A DNA stretch of 61,646 nt from Gemmiger sp. An120 (GTDB lineage: Bacteria > Bacillota > Clostridia > Oscillospirales > Ruminococcaceae). The notes under the pieces are model-generated. The model worked only from the letters and a program-made list of their open reading frames with translations. It was not told where the DNA came from and ran no database searches. Each line of letters opens with the position of its first letter. Within the stretch, counting starts at the first letter, position 1. Positions 16,574 through 24,902 of the stretch are shown here, piece by piece. The position numbers were made by a program, and so were the translations under genes. The stretch covers positions 1-61,646 of the forward strand of contig NZ_NFLN01000017.1 of assembly GCF_002160955.1 (NCBI RefSeq), given 5' to 3'.

Positions 16574-18007
16574 ATGGATTTCAATACCCTGATTTTTGTG
16601 GGCTTTTTCGCGGCGGCAACAGCGCTGAACTACCTGTTCCCCCGCGTGGCGCGCCCCTGGTTCCTGCTGCTTGCCAGCTATGTCTTTTACCTGTATAAGC
16701 CCGAGAACGCCCGGCTGGTGTTCGTGCTCATCACCCTGACCCTGGTGACCTATCTGTGCGGTCTGGTGATCGAGGCGTCCCGCAAGCCGGCGGTGCGCCG
16801 GGCCTTTCTTTTGCTGGGCATTCTGGCGGGCTGCGGCTTTCTGTTTTTCTTCAAATACTTCGAGTTCTTTACCGGCAAGGCGCTGGATCTGATGGCGCCG
16901 CTGGGGCTGTCCTACTTCACCTTCCAGAGCATGGGCTACGTGATCGACGTGTACCAGAAGGTCTGCCCCGCCCAGAAGAACCCGGTCAAGTACGCGCTGT
17001 TCGTCAGCTTTTTCCCCTGCATCTTCACCGGCCCCATCGAGCGGGCCGGGCACCTGATGCCCCAGTTCGACGCGCCCGCCCGGTTCGACTATGACCGGGT
17101 GGCGGGCGGCGTGTTCCGGATGCTCTGGGGCTACTGCAAAAAGATGGTGCTGGCGGATACCATCGGCGGGTTTGTCAAATCGGTCTACTCCCTGCCGGAG
17201 GGGATGCCCGGCCCCTATCTGCTGCTGGCCAGCCTGCTGTTCAGCTACCAGATCTATCTGGACTTCTCCGGCTGCTGTGACATCGCCATCGGCGGGGCCC
17301 AGGCGCTGGGCTTCACCCTGACCGAAAACTTCAACCGGCCCTTCGGCGCCCACAGCTATACCGAGCTGTGGAACCGCTGGCACATGAGCCTGACCGGCTG
17401 GTTCCGGGACTATATCTTTACTCCGCTGTCCTTTGCCAACCGGGGTCTGCCCGGTTTCTGGGGCAAGCTGCAGGGCTGGTTCAATGTGTTTATTATCTTC
17501 CCCATCAGCGGTTTGTGGCATGGCGCCAGCTGGGGCTATGTGATCTGGGGTGTGTTCAACGGGCTGTTCATGGTGATCGGCAAGGCCACCGCCCGCAGCC
17601 GCCGCAAGCTGAACAAGAAGAATCCTTTGTACAAAAACGCCCTGCTGCGCACGGCGATCCAGCGCACCATCGTATATCTGCTGTTTACCTTCTGCATCGT
17701 ATTCTTTGCCGCCGACCTGTACGGCGGCAGCGCCGGGGCGGTGCTGGGCGGCATCTTCGGCGGCTGGGGCATGGGCGTTTCCGCTTTCTGGAACGGCCTG
17801 GCTGGCAAGGGCCTGGACATTGCTGCCATCGCGGTGCTGGTGATCGGCGGTGTGCTGGTGGCGGCGGTGGAAAGCCGCGGCCTGGTAAGCGACTGGATCC
17901 GCCGGCAGCGGTTCTTTGTGCGCTGGCCGCTCTACTGGCTGCTGGCCCTGGCCCTGCTGACCTTTGGCGTGTTCGGCCAGTCCGCTTTCATCTATCAACA
18001 GTACTAA
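16574..18007 (+). CDS. MBOAT-family O-acyltransferase (DltB/AlgI-like)
   Basis: Polytopic enzyme of 477 aa with about ten membrane segments. Family motifs include FFKYFEFF, LGLSYFTFQSMGYVIDVYQ, FFPCIFTGPIERAG, ELWNRWHMSLTGWFRDYIF and the putative catalytic His in LWHGASWGYVIWG. Members move acyl groups, often acetyl, across the membrane to a glycan together with an SGNH-fold partner, which is the next gene. GAGGAG precedes ATG 16574. Within this cluster it should O-acylate the glycopolymer; AlgI, PatA and DltB roles cannot be told apart here. Confidence 0.9.
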   Translation: MDFNTLIFVGFFAAATALNYLFPRVARPWFLLLASYVFYLYKPENARLVFVLITLTLVTYLCGLVIEASRKPAVRRAFLLLGILAGCGFLFFFKYFEFFTGKALDLMAPLGLSYFTFQSMGYVIDVYQKVCPAQKNPVKYALFVSFFPCIFTGPIERAGHLMPQFDAPARFDYDRVAGGVFRMLWGYCKKMVLADTIGGFVKSVYSLPEGMPGPYLLLASLLFSYQIYLDFSGCCDIAIGGAQALGFTLTENFNRPFGAHSYTELWNRWHMSLTGWFRDYIFTPLSFANRGLPGFWGKLQGWFNVFIIFPISGLWHGASWGYVIWGVFNGLFMVIGKATARSRRKLNKKNPLYKNALLRTAIQRTIVYLLFTFCIVFFAADLYGGSAGAVLGGIFGGWGMGVSAFWNGLAGKGLDIAAIAVLVIGGVLVAAVESRGLVSDWIRRQRFFVRWPLYWLLALALLTFGVFGQSAFIYQQY

Positions 18008-18017
18008 GGAGGCCCGG

Positions 18018-19178
18018 ATGAAACAGTTTCTGATTGCGCTTTTGCGGCGTGTGCTGCTGGCGTTCAAGATCCTAAGCCGGGTGGTGCTGTTTGTGCTGCC
18101 GGTGCCGCTGCTGATGGTGTACGTGAACTACCATGTGGACTGCAGCGGCCTGTTCCAGGGGGATGTGCTGCTGCGCACCGCCGCGCAGCAGCTGATCGAC
18201 GGGGAAAACCTGCTGAACTTCTCCCAGATGGACGAGCGTGCGCTGCTGAAACTGGTGGCGCAGAACCTGACCGAGGAGACCGAGCCGGAGGTGCTGGCCA
18301 TCGGGTCTTCCCGGGTACTGTCCCTGCATGCCGCTACGGCGGGCAGCAGCAGCTTTTACAACGCGGGCATGACCGGCGCCGACAGCCGGGACGTAATGAC
18401 CAGCTACTACCTGTTTGCGCGGGAGGGCCACGTGCCCGATACGGTGATCTTCTGCGTGGATCCCTGGCTGCTCTATTCCGGGGCGGATTCCTATGACCAC
18501 CGCAGCGATCCCGAACTGTACGCGGAATTCCTGCAGCAGGCCCTGGGGATGGAGAGCGATTACGAAGCGCCCGACCCGGTGCAGACCTGGAAAGCCCTGA
18601 TTGACCCGGCTTACTTCCAGGGCAATGTGGCCTACTGGATGCGCAACCGGGGCAGCCAGGTGGCCTATACCGAGGACGGCGAAGCCACCCCCTTCACCCC
18701 GGTGGCGGACAGCGCCCTGTACGACCAGAACGTGGTGGTAAAGCTCAGCGACGGCAGCGTGATCTACGATAAGCCCTTCCGGGACACCAGCGTGGAGGAT
18801 GCCACCATCCTGGCGCTGACCCAGGCCAGCAGCTTTGACAGCGTAAACATGGAGGGCTTTACCGAACTCAGCGACGAGGCCATTACCCTGTTCGGCCGGT
18901 TTGTGGCCTATATGCAGCAGCAGGGCAGCCGGGTGGCGCTGCTTATGACCCCGTTCCACCCCACCACCTACGATACGGTATTTTACCAGTACGAGACCGA
19001 GGGCCAGCATACCGGCTTTTTCCAGGTGGAGGAGTGGCTGCGCGAGTTTGCCGCGGCCAACAATCTGGAGATCTACGGCAGCTATAACCCCCATACCCTG
19101 GAACTGGAACCGGCGGACTTTTTCGACGGTTTCCATGTGCGGGATACCTCCATTGAGAAGTTCTTCCCGGGGGTATAA
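18018..19178 (+). CDS. Membrane-anchored SGNH-like protein (AlgX/DltD-like), MBOAT partner
   Basis: Protein of 386 aa with an N-terminal membrane helix (about 14-35) and an external SGNH-hydrolase-like domain. The GDS-like nucleophile region is LAIGSSRVLS, an Asn/Gly block is FYNAGMTGADS, and the C-terminal catalytic Asp/His candidates are in FFDGFHVRDTS. ATG 18018 follows AAGGAGG at 18006-18012. It probably completes the acyl transfer started by the MBOAT protein outside the membrane. The operon ends with a strong terminator just after this gene. Confidence 0.75.
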   Translation: MKQFLIALLRRVLLAFKILSRVVLFVLPVPLLMVYVNYHVDCSGLFQGDVLLRTAAQQLIDGENLLNFSQMDERALLKLVAQNLTEETEPEVLAIGSSRVLSLHAATAGSSSFYNAGMTGADSRDVMTSYYLFAREGHVPDTVIFCVDPWLLYSGADSYDHRSDPELYAEFLQQALGMESDYEAPDPVQTWKALIDPAYFQGNVAYWMRNRGSQVAYTEDGEATPFTPVADSALYDQNVVVKLSDGSVIYDKPFRDTSVEDATILALTQASSFDSVNMEGFTELSDEAITLFGRFVAYMQQQGSRVALLMTPFHPTTYDTVFYQYETEGQHTGFFQVEEWLREFAAANNLEIYGSYNPHTLELEPADFFDGFHVRDTSIEKFFPGV

Positions 19179-19191
19179 AGTAAAATGAAAA

Positions 19192-19229
19192 ACGGACGCG
19201 CTTGTGTGAAAAAGCGCGTCCGTTTTTTG
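19192..19229 (+). terminator. Terminator of the glycopolymer operon
   Basis: A 12-bp stem (19192-19203 with 19212-19223) is followed by six T. The 5' A-rich side may also stop the convergent acyltransferase transcript. Confidence 0.9.
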
Positions 19230-19230
19230 T

Positions 19231-20280
19231 TCAGGTTTGCGGGGCGGACCGCCGCAGCCGCCCGGCCAGCCGCACCAGCCCGCCGGCCACCGTCCGCAGC
19301 GCCAGTGCGGCGCAGGCGGCAACCAGCAGATACAGCAGGTATACCCCCCACACCCCGGGCAGGCCCAGGGTTCGCCCGGCCAGCCGGGGCACAAACAGAA
19401 TGGTCAGGGTCACGTGGTGTACCAGATACAGCGGATAACCCAAAGCTGCCAGCTGTTTCAGCCCGGCGCGCACCGGCGCGGCGGTGATCCGGTCCCCCGC
19501 CGCCCACAGGGCCAGGCCGAGCCCGACGCCCAGCACCGGCAGGTTCAGCATCCGGGGCCCGGGCAGCGGGACAAACAGCACAATGGCGGCCAGCACTGCC
19601 CCCGCCCAGGGCGCCCACCGGGGCATCCGGGGCCGCCAGAGCGCCAGCCCCATGCCCAGGGCAAACTCCAGCACCCGGCTCAGCACGTGGTGCTCAATCT
19701 CCAGCCGGCCCGGATACAGCAGCGTCCACAGGATATGGAATATGGTCAGCCCGGCCAGCGTCAGCCCCGGCCGGGCTTTCATGGCCCGGCGCAGCAGTGG
19801 AAACAGCAGGTACAGCAGCAGGATGCAGCCCATGAACCACTCGCCAATCTTGTAAAAGTTCGGGGCCAGTGCGTTCAGATAGCCGTCCATCGCCAGCACC
19901 GACCAGAGGATCCGCCACAGCGGGATGGAGCGGTCCAGGTTGTGGTGCAGCAGATCGCTGTAGACAAACAGCGCACCCCAGCCGATCCAGTACATGGGAA
20001 AGATGGCCGCCGCCCGCCGCAGCAGATAGGGCCGCAGGGGGCAGTCGTCCCGGTAGCGTACCATCAGCGACGCGCCGCTCAGCACAAAAAACAGGCTGAC
20101 CCCGATATGGCCCAGGCTGCCGTTGGCGTAGGTGACAAAGCCGATGGCCGGCGCGCCGGGGCAGGCGGTCTGGATGTTCTGATTGAAGTGAAAGGTCAGA
20201 ATACACCACAGAGCCGCCGCGCGGGTCAGATCCAGCCCGGCCAGCCGGACACGCGGGGAAGATGCGAGGGTTTGAGGCAT
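19231..20280 (-). CDS. Acyltransferase-3 family membrane protein
   Basis: Integral membrane protein of 349 aa with about ten helices. The family signature is present: [20 protein letters not shown] with the conserved His, then [13 protein letters not shown] and the [11 protein letters not shown] motif. Members O-acylate exported carbohydrates using cytosolic acyl-CoA. Its position facing the glycopolymer operon suggests the same polymer as target, but it has its own promoter and lies divergent to the sigma-54 activator gene, whose promoter shares its -35. Confidence 0.88.
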   Translation of the reverse strand: MPQTLASSPRVRLAGLDLTRAAALWCILTFHFNQNIQTACPGAPAIGFVTYANGSLGHIGVSLFFVLSGASLMVRYRDDCPLRPYLLRRAAAIFPMYWIGWGALFVYSDLLHHNLDRSIPLWRILWSVLAMDGYLNALAPNFYKIGEWFMGCILLLYLLFPLLRRAMKARPGLTLAGLTIFHILWTLLYPGRLEIEHHVLSRVLEFALGMGLALWRPRMPRWAPWAGAVLAAIVLFVPLPGPRMLNLPVLGVGLGLALWAAGDRITAAPVRAGLKQLAALGYPLYLVHHVTLTILFVPRLAGRTLGLPGVWGVYLLYLLVAACAALALRTVAGGLVRLAGRLRRSAPQT

Positions 20281-20312
20281 GGGGCGCCGCTCCTCTCTGA
20301 GATATTTGTCTT

Positions 20313-20364
20313 ATTATACCGAACTATGGCCCGAATTGCAAAATCCCCCCGGCTGCCCTATAAT
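20313..20364. promoter_or_regulatory. Divergent promoters sharing one palindromic -35 hexamer
   Basis: TTGCAA at 20336-20341 is its own reverse complement. On the plus strand TATAAT (20359-20364) lies exactly 17 bp away and would serve the sigma-54 activator gene. On the minus strand TATAAT (20318-20313) also lies exactly 17 bp away and would serve the acyltransferase gene. A polymerase bound at one would block the other. Confidence 0.8.
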
Positions 20365-20397
20365 AAAGGAAAAGCGCCGAAGGTGGGAGGGGAGACG

Positions 20398-22146
20398 ATG
20401 AAATCCATCCTGCGTGAGATCCGGGATACCGTGCAGAAATACGCCGAGATCATGGCGGAGGTATCCGGCGTGGACGTGGAGGTGGCGGACGCCACCCTGT
20501 TCCGGGTGGCAGGCACCGGCCTGTTTGCCGCCGGGGTGGGGCAGGATATGTCCCGGGAGGGCTATACCTACCGGCAAGTGCTGGCTTCCGGGCGGCTGCA
20601 GGTGATCGACCGGCCCGGCCACGAGCCCATCTGCCGGGACTGCCCCCGCTGCAACCACTGCGAGGAGACCATTGAAATCGCCATGCCCATTCTGGCAGGC
20701 GGCCAGAGCATCGGGGTCATCGGGCTGGTGGGCTTTACCCAGCAGCAGCGGCAGACCATTCTGAACGCCCGGGAAACCTATCTGGGTCTGGTGGAGCAGA
20801 TCGCCAGCTTTATGGCCGCCAAGGCCACCGAGCGGATCGAGCGGGCGCAGCAGCAGGCCATGCTCAGCGCGCTGGAGTGCGCCATCGACCAGATGGAACA
20901 GGCGGCCCTGGTGCTGGGGGAGGATGGCCGGATCACCATGGCCAACGAGAGCGCCCGCCGTCAGCTGGAACAGCCCCAGTTGGAGGGGATGAAAGCGGAG
21001 TTTACCGCTACCGGCGACCGGATGAGCGGCAAGACCGAGTACCGCCTGCAGCTGGGCGGGCGGCAGATTTTTGTGATGGGGCAGCTGCACCATCTGCGGC
21101 AGGAAAACTCCCGCTATGCCATTGTGGCCGCCTTTACCTGCACCCGGGAGATGCACCGCAACCTGTATCAGATGATCTCCACGGTGGGCAGCGGTACCCT
21201 GGTGGGTTCCAGCGCCCATACCGAGCGGCTGCGCAAGGAGATCGCCAAGATTGCCCGCAGCCCCTCCACCGTGCTGATCCTGGGGGAGAGCGGCACCGGC
21301 AAGGAGGTCACGGCCAGCGCCATCTGGCGGGCCAGCGACCGGGCCGACCAGCAGTTTGTGGCCCTGAACTGTGCAGCTATCCCGGAAAGCCTGCTGGAGA
21401 GCGAGCTGTTCGGCTATGTGAAAGGCGCCTTTACCGGCGCGGATCCCAACGGCCGGGTGGGTAAGTTCGAGCTGGCCAACAAAGGGGTCATCTTCCTGGA
21501 CGAGATCGGGGACATGCCCCTCTACCTGCAGGCCAAACTGCTGCGGGTGCTGCAGGAGCGGCGGATCACCCGCATCGGCTCCAACCAGCAGATCCCCATT
21601 GATGTGCGGGTCATCGCCGCCACCAACAAGGACCTGAAAGCCATGATGGCCGCGGGCAAGTTCCGGGAGGATTTGTACTACCGGCTCAACGTGATTCCGC
21701 TGCCCATCCTGCCGCTGCGCCAGCGTCCCGACGACATCCCGGATCTGGCCCGGTTCTTTGCCCAGCGATACGCCCAGCGGTTCGGGCGGGCCCGCTGGTC
21801 GATCCCGGAACAGACCATGGCGGCCCTCAAGGCCCACGCCTGGCCGGGCAATGTGCGGGAACTGGAAAACACCGTGGAGTTCATGGTGAACATGAGCGAT
21901 GAGGACGGGGTCCTGGGCCCGGATACCCTGCCCCGGGACTTTTTCAGCGCGGCCCTTCCCGCTGCGCCCGCCGCGCCGGCGGCGCCGGCCCCCACCCCGG
22001 TGGTCAGCCTGCGCCGGGCCGAACAGGCCGCCATCGAAAATGCCCTGGCTTTTTACGGCGCCACCACCGAGGGCAAGCGCAAGGCCGCCAAAGCGCTGGG
22101 CATCGGCCTGGCCACCCTGTACCGCAAGCTGGAACAATTCCAATAA
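20398..22146 (+). CDS. Sigma-54-dependent transcriptional activator (YgeV-like)
   Basis: Enhancer-binding protein of 582 aa. The N-terminal sensory region (about 1-140, GAF-like) contains Cys79, Cys82, Cys85 and Cys88 spaced CxxCxxCxxC, followed by [13 protein letters not shown]-like region (about 155-250) precedes the AAA+ domain (about 265-510): Walker A GESGTGKE (296-303), sigma-54 contact loop GAFTGA (343-348), Walker [10 protein letters not shown] and GNVREL. An Ala/Pro-rich linker leads to a Fis-type helix-turn-helix (about 545-580). ATG 20398 has GGGAGGGGAG before it. The Escherichia coli counterpart ygeV also lies beside ygeX/ygeY, so it probably activates the downstream dpaL operon. 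The cysteines may bind metal or an Fe-S cluster, or sense redox (inference). Confidence 0.92.
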   Translation: MKSILREIRDTVQKYAEIMAEVSGVDVEVADATLFRVAGTGLFAAGVGQDMSREGYTYRQVLASGRLQVIDRPGHEPICRDCPRCNHCEETIEIAMPILAGGQSIGVIGLVGFTQQQRQTILNARETYLGLVEQIASFMAAKATERIERAQQQAMLSALECAIDQMEQAALVLGEDGRITMANESARRQLEQPQLEGMKAEFTATGDRMSGKTEYRLQLGGRQIFVMGQLHHLRQENSRYAIVAAFTCTREMHRNLYQMISTVGSGTLVGSSAHTERLRKEIAKIARSPSTVLILGESGTGKEVTASAIWRASDRADQQFVALNCAAIPESLLESELFGYVKGAFTGADPNGRVGKFELANKGVIFLDEIGDMPLYLQAKLLRVLQERRITRIGSNQQIPIDVRVIAATNKDLKAMMAAGKFREDLYYRLNVIPLPILPLRQRPDDIPDLARFFAQRYAQRFGRARWSIPEQTMAALKAHAWPGNVRELENTVEFMVNMSDEDGVLGPDTLPRDFFSAALPAAPAAPAAPAPTPVVSLRRAEQAAIENALAFYGATTEGKRKAAKALGIGLATLYRKLEQFQ

Positions 22147-22156
22147 TGAGAATTTC

Positions 22157-22199
22157 AATTCCCGTTTTGAGAAAATTTCTCAAAACGGGAATTTTTCTT
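22157..22199 (+). terminator. Long inverted repeat: terminator and possible activator-binding site
   Basis: A perfect 18-bp inverted repeat (22157-22174 with 22176-22193) is followed by a T-rich run, so it can end the activator transcript. Its centre is about 160 bp before the -24/-12 promoter, a usual distance for an enhancer. Its core AAAACGG/CCGTTTT recurs as direct copies near 22206 and 22226, so it may also be the upstream activating sequence. Confidence 0.7.
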
Positions 22200-22335
22200 T
22201 TGCGCTAAAACGGAAATACAAAATCAGAAAACGGGGCCGGAAACGGCCTTTTTTTCGTGAATCTGCCAGAAAACGCCCGGAAATGTTCTGCCAGAATATA
22301 CAAGATTTTGTGTTTGACGAAAAATAAAACACGTT

Positions 22336-22352
22336 TTGGCATGTGGATTGCT
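22336..22352 (+). promoter_or_regulatory. Sigma-54 (-24/-12) promoter of the dpaL operon
   Basis: TTGGCATGTGGATTGCT matches the sigma-54 consensus TGGCAC-N5-TTGC with one mismatch. The invariant GG (22338-22339) and GC (22350-22351) have exactly 10 bp between them. It lies about 67 bp before the dpaL start, downstream of a GAFTGA activator, with rpoN in the same locus. Confidence 0.92.
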
Positions 22353-22418
22353 TTATTTATCAACGAGAGGGCGGCGATCCGAAGCGCTGCCGACAGAGAG
22401 AAAGGATGTGTGCAGCAG

Positions 22419-23621
22419 ATGAGCGAGCAATTCAAGATGGTCTCCTTCAGCCGCGGGGAGGGCCGCACCGCCGACCTGAGCCTTTTTACCGAGGAGCAGG
22501 CCGCCAAGGTGCAGCGGTTCCACGCCAGTTTCCCGGTTTACAAGCCCACGCCGCTGGCTGACCTGACCCAGACGGCCAAGGCCCTGGGTTTGGGCGCTGC
22601 GTATGTAAAAGATGAAAGCTACCGGTTCGGCCTGAACGCCTTCAAGGTGCTGGGCGGCAGCTTTGCCATCGGCAGTTACCTGGCCGGGCGGCTGGGTATG
22701 GATATCAGCGAACTGCCCTACGACAAGATGGTTTCTGAAGAGGTGCGCGCCAAGCTGGGCGAGGTCACCTTTGTCACCGCCACCGACGGCAACCACGGCC
22801 GCGGCGTGGCCTGGACCGCCCACCAGCTGCGGCAGCACGCGGTGGTGTACATGCCCAAGGGTTCCGCCGCTGAGCGTCTGGCCAACATCCAGGCCGAGGG
22901 CGCGGATGCTTCCATCACCGATCTGAACTACGACGACGCGGTGCGTCTGGCCAACAGCCAGGCCGAGGAAAAGGGCTGGGTCATGGTGCAGGACACCGCC
23001 TGGGAAGGCTACGAGGACATCCCCGCCTGGATCATGCAGGGCTACGGCACCATGGGCTATGAGGCCCACCAGCAGCTGCCTGAGAAACCCACCCACATCT
23101 TCCTGCAGGCGGGCGTGGGCAGCATGGCCGGGGCCATCACCGGGTTCTTCAGTTCCCTGTACGGCGCCGACCGGCCCATCATCACCATTGTGGAGCCCAA
23201 TAAGGCCGACTGCCTGTACCGTACCGCCGAGGCAGACGACGGCGCACTGCATTTTGTCACCGGCGAGATGAACACCATCATGGCGGGCCTGGCCTGCGGC
23301 GAGCCCTGCAGCATCGGCTGGCGCATCCTGCGTGCCAACGCCGACCACTTCATCTCCTGCCCGGACTATGTGGCCGCCAAGGGCATGCGGATCCTGGGCA
23401 ACCCGATGCCGGGCGATCAGCGGGTCATCTCCGGCGAGAGCGGCGCGGCCACCTTCGGCTGTGTGGCCGAGATCATGACCAACCCGGAACTGGCCGGCAT
23501 GAAGGCCGAGCTGGGCCTGGACGAGAACAGCCGGGTGCTCTTCTTCAGCACCGAGGGCGACACCGACCGGGAAAACTACCGGGCCGTGGTGTGGGACGGC
23601 CGCTACCCCAGCGGAAAGTAA
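22419..23621 (+). CDS. dpaL: Diaminopropionate ammonia-lyase
   Basis: PLP enzyme of 400 aa that converts D- or L-2,3-diaminopropionate to pyruvate and two ammonia. The cofactor Lys76 lies in KDESYRFGLNAFKVLGG, the phosphate-binding and D-isomer catalytic region is TATDGNHGRGVAW (Asp123), followed by QAGVGSMAGAITG and GLACGEP. Similarity to E. coli YgeX/DpaL (398 aa) is clear along the full length. A longer open frame from 22257 is rejected because the sigma-54 promoter lies inside it. ATG 22419 fits the homologue N-terminus, with AAAGGA 12 nt upstream; GTG 22410 is an alternative closer to that site. It is the first gene of the sigma-54 operon. Confidence 0.95.
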   Translation: MSEQFKMVSFSRGEGRTADLSLFTEEQAAKVQRFHASFPVYKPTPLADLTQTAKALGLGAAYVKDESYRFGLNAFKVLGGSFAIGSYLAGRLGMDISELPYDKMVSEEVRAKLGEVTFVTATDGNHGRGVAWTAHQLRQHAVVYMPKGSAAERLANIQAEGADASITDLNYDDAVRLANSQAEEKGWVMVQDTAWEGYEDIPAWIMQGYGTMGYEAHQQLPEKPTHIFLQAGVGSMAGAITGFFSSLYGADRPIITIVEPNKADCLYRTAEADDGALHFVTGEMNTIMAGLACGEPCSIGWRILRANADHFISCPDYVAAKGMRILGNPMPGDQRVISGESGAATFGCVAEIMTNPELAGMKAELGLDENSRVLFFSTEGDTDRENYRAVVWDGRYPSGK

Positions 23622-23684
23622 CCGAACAGCAACATCGGATCAGGCGCTTGCAGGCGCATTGAGATAAACAGGGAGGTAAGACTT

Positions 23685-24869
23685 ATGTTGAACAAGGAAC
23701 AGGAACAGACCGTGGTGCGGCTTTGCCAGGAACTGGTCAAGCAGCGCAGCTACTCCGGCGAGGAGCAGGGCGTGGTCAAGGTGCTCAAGGAGAACATGGA
23801 GCAGATGGGCTTTGACAGCGTCACGGTCGACAAGTACGGCAACATCATCGGCTGCATCAAGGGCAACCGTCCCGGCCCGAAGATCCTGTTTGACGGGCAT
23901 ATCGACACCGTGCCCGTACAGGACGCCGGCAAGTGGGAGCACGATCCCTTCGCCGCCGAGATCGTGGACGACAAGATCTACGGCCGCGGCACCTCTGACA
24001 TGAAGGGCGCTGTCGCCGCTATGACCTGCGCCGCCGCCAACTTCGCCGCCGCCACCGGCAAGGACTTCGCCGGCGAGATCTACGTGGCCGGCGTGGTGCA
24101 CGAGGAATGCTTTGAGGGCGTGGCTGCCCGGGCCATCAGCGCCGCGGTGCATCCCGATTACGTGGTCATCGGCGAGGCCAGCCAGCTGAACCTGAAGATC
24201 GGCCAGCGCGGCCGTGCCGAGATCGTGGTGGAAACCTTCGGCAAGCCCTGCCACAGCGCCAACCCGGAAAAGGGCATCAACGCCGTGTACAAGATGGCCA
24301 AGGTCATCGAGGCCATCCGCACCCTGGAGCCCACCCATCACCCCGTGCTGGGCGACGGCATCCTGGAACTGACCGATATCAAGTCCGCTCCGTATCCCGG
24401 CGCTTCGGTGGTGCCTGAATACTGCCGCGCCACCTACGACCGCCGCCTGCTGGTGGGCGAGACCAAGGAGAGCGTGCTGGCCCCCATCAACGCCCTGCTG
24501 GATAAGCTGATGGCCGAGGATCCCCAGCTGAAGGTCAAGGCCAGCTACGCAGTGGGCCGCGAGAAGTGCCACACCGGCAACGAGATCGAGGGTGAGCGCT
24601 TCTTCCCCGGCTGGCTCTACGACGAGAAGGACGAGTTCGTCCAGGCCGTCTACGGCGAGCTGAAAGCCATGGGTTACGACCCGTCCATCACCCAGTACAA
24701 CTTCTGCACCAACGGCAGCCACTACGCGGGCGAGGCCGGCATCAAGACCTTCGGCCTTGGGCCCAGCCGTGAGAACCTGGCCCACACCATCAACGAGTAC
24801 ATCGAGATCGACCAGCTGGTCAAGGTCTGCGACTGCTACGGCGGCGTGATGAAGGCTCTGCTCAAGTAA
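23685..24869 (+). CDS. ygeY: YgeY-family M20 metallohydrolase
   Basis: Cytosolic hydrolase of 394 aa from the M20 peptidase/deacetylase group. Metal-site motifs are FDGHIDTVP, GRGTSDMKGA and the VVHEECFEG glutamates; the dimerisation (lid) domain is central. The order after dpaL is the same as E. coli ygeX-ygeY. Family models label this group a putative selenium-metabolism hydrolase because of genomic association; no substrate is proven. By context it probably removes an acyl or peptide group to release an amino acid for DpaL. A good ribosome-binding site (GGGAGG) precedes ATG 23685. Confidence 0.9.
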   Translation: MLNKEQEQTVVRLCQELVKQRSYSGEEQGVVKVLKENMEQMGFDSVTVDKYGNIIGCIKGNRPGPKILFDGHIDTVPVQDAGKWEHDPFAAEIVDDKIYGRGTSDMKGAVAAMTCAAANFAAATGKDFAGEIYVAGVVHEECFEGVAARAISAAVHPDYVVIGEASQLNLKIGQRGRAEIVVETFGKPCHSANPEKGINAVYKMAKVIEAIRTLEPTHHPVLGDGILELTDIKSAPYPGASVVPEYCRATYDRRLLVGETKESVLAPINALLDKLMAEDPQLKVKASYAVGREKCHTGNEIEGERFFPGWLYDEKDEFVQAVYGELKAMGYDPSITQYNFCTNGSHYAGEAGIKTFGLGPSRENLAHTINEYIEIDQLVKVCDCYGGVMKALLK

Positions 24870-24902
24870 CGGGCTGCGCAGATACGAAGGGAGGAAGAAT
24901 TC

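Noticed and set aside
22257-22418. N-terminal extension of dpaL from ATG 22257
   Set aside because: The sigma-54 promoter lies inside it, and DpaL homologues begin near MSEQF (22419).
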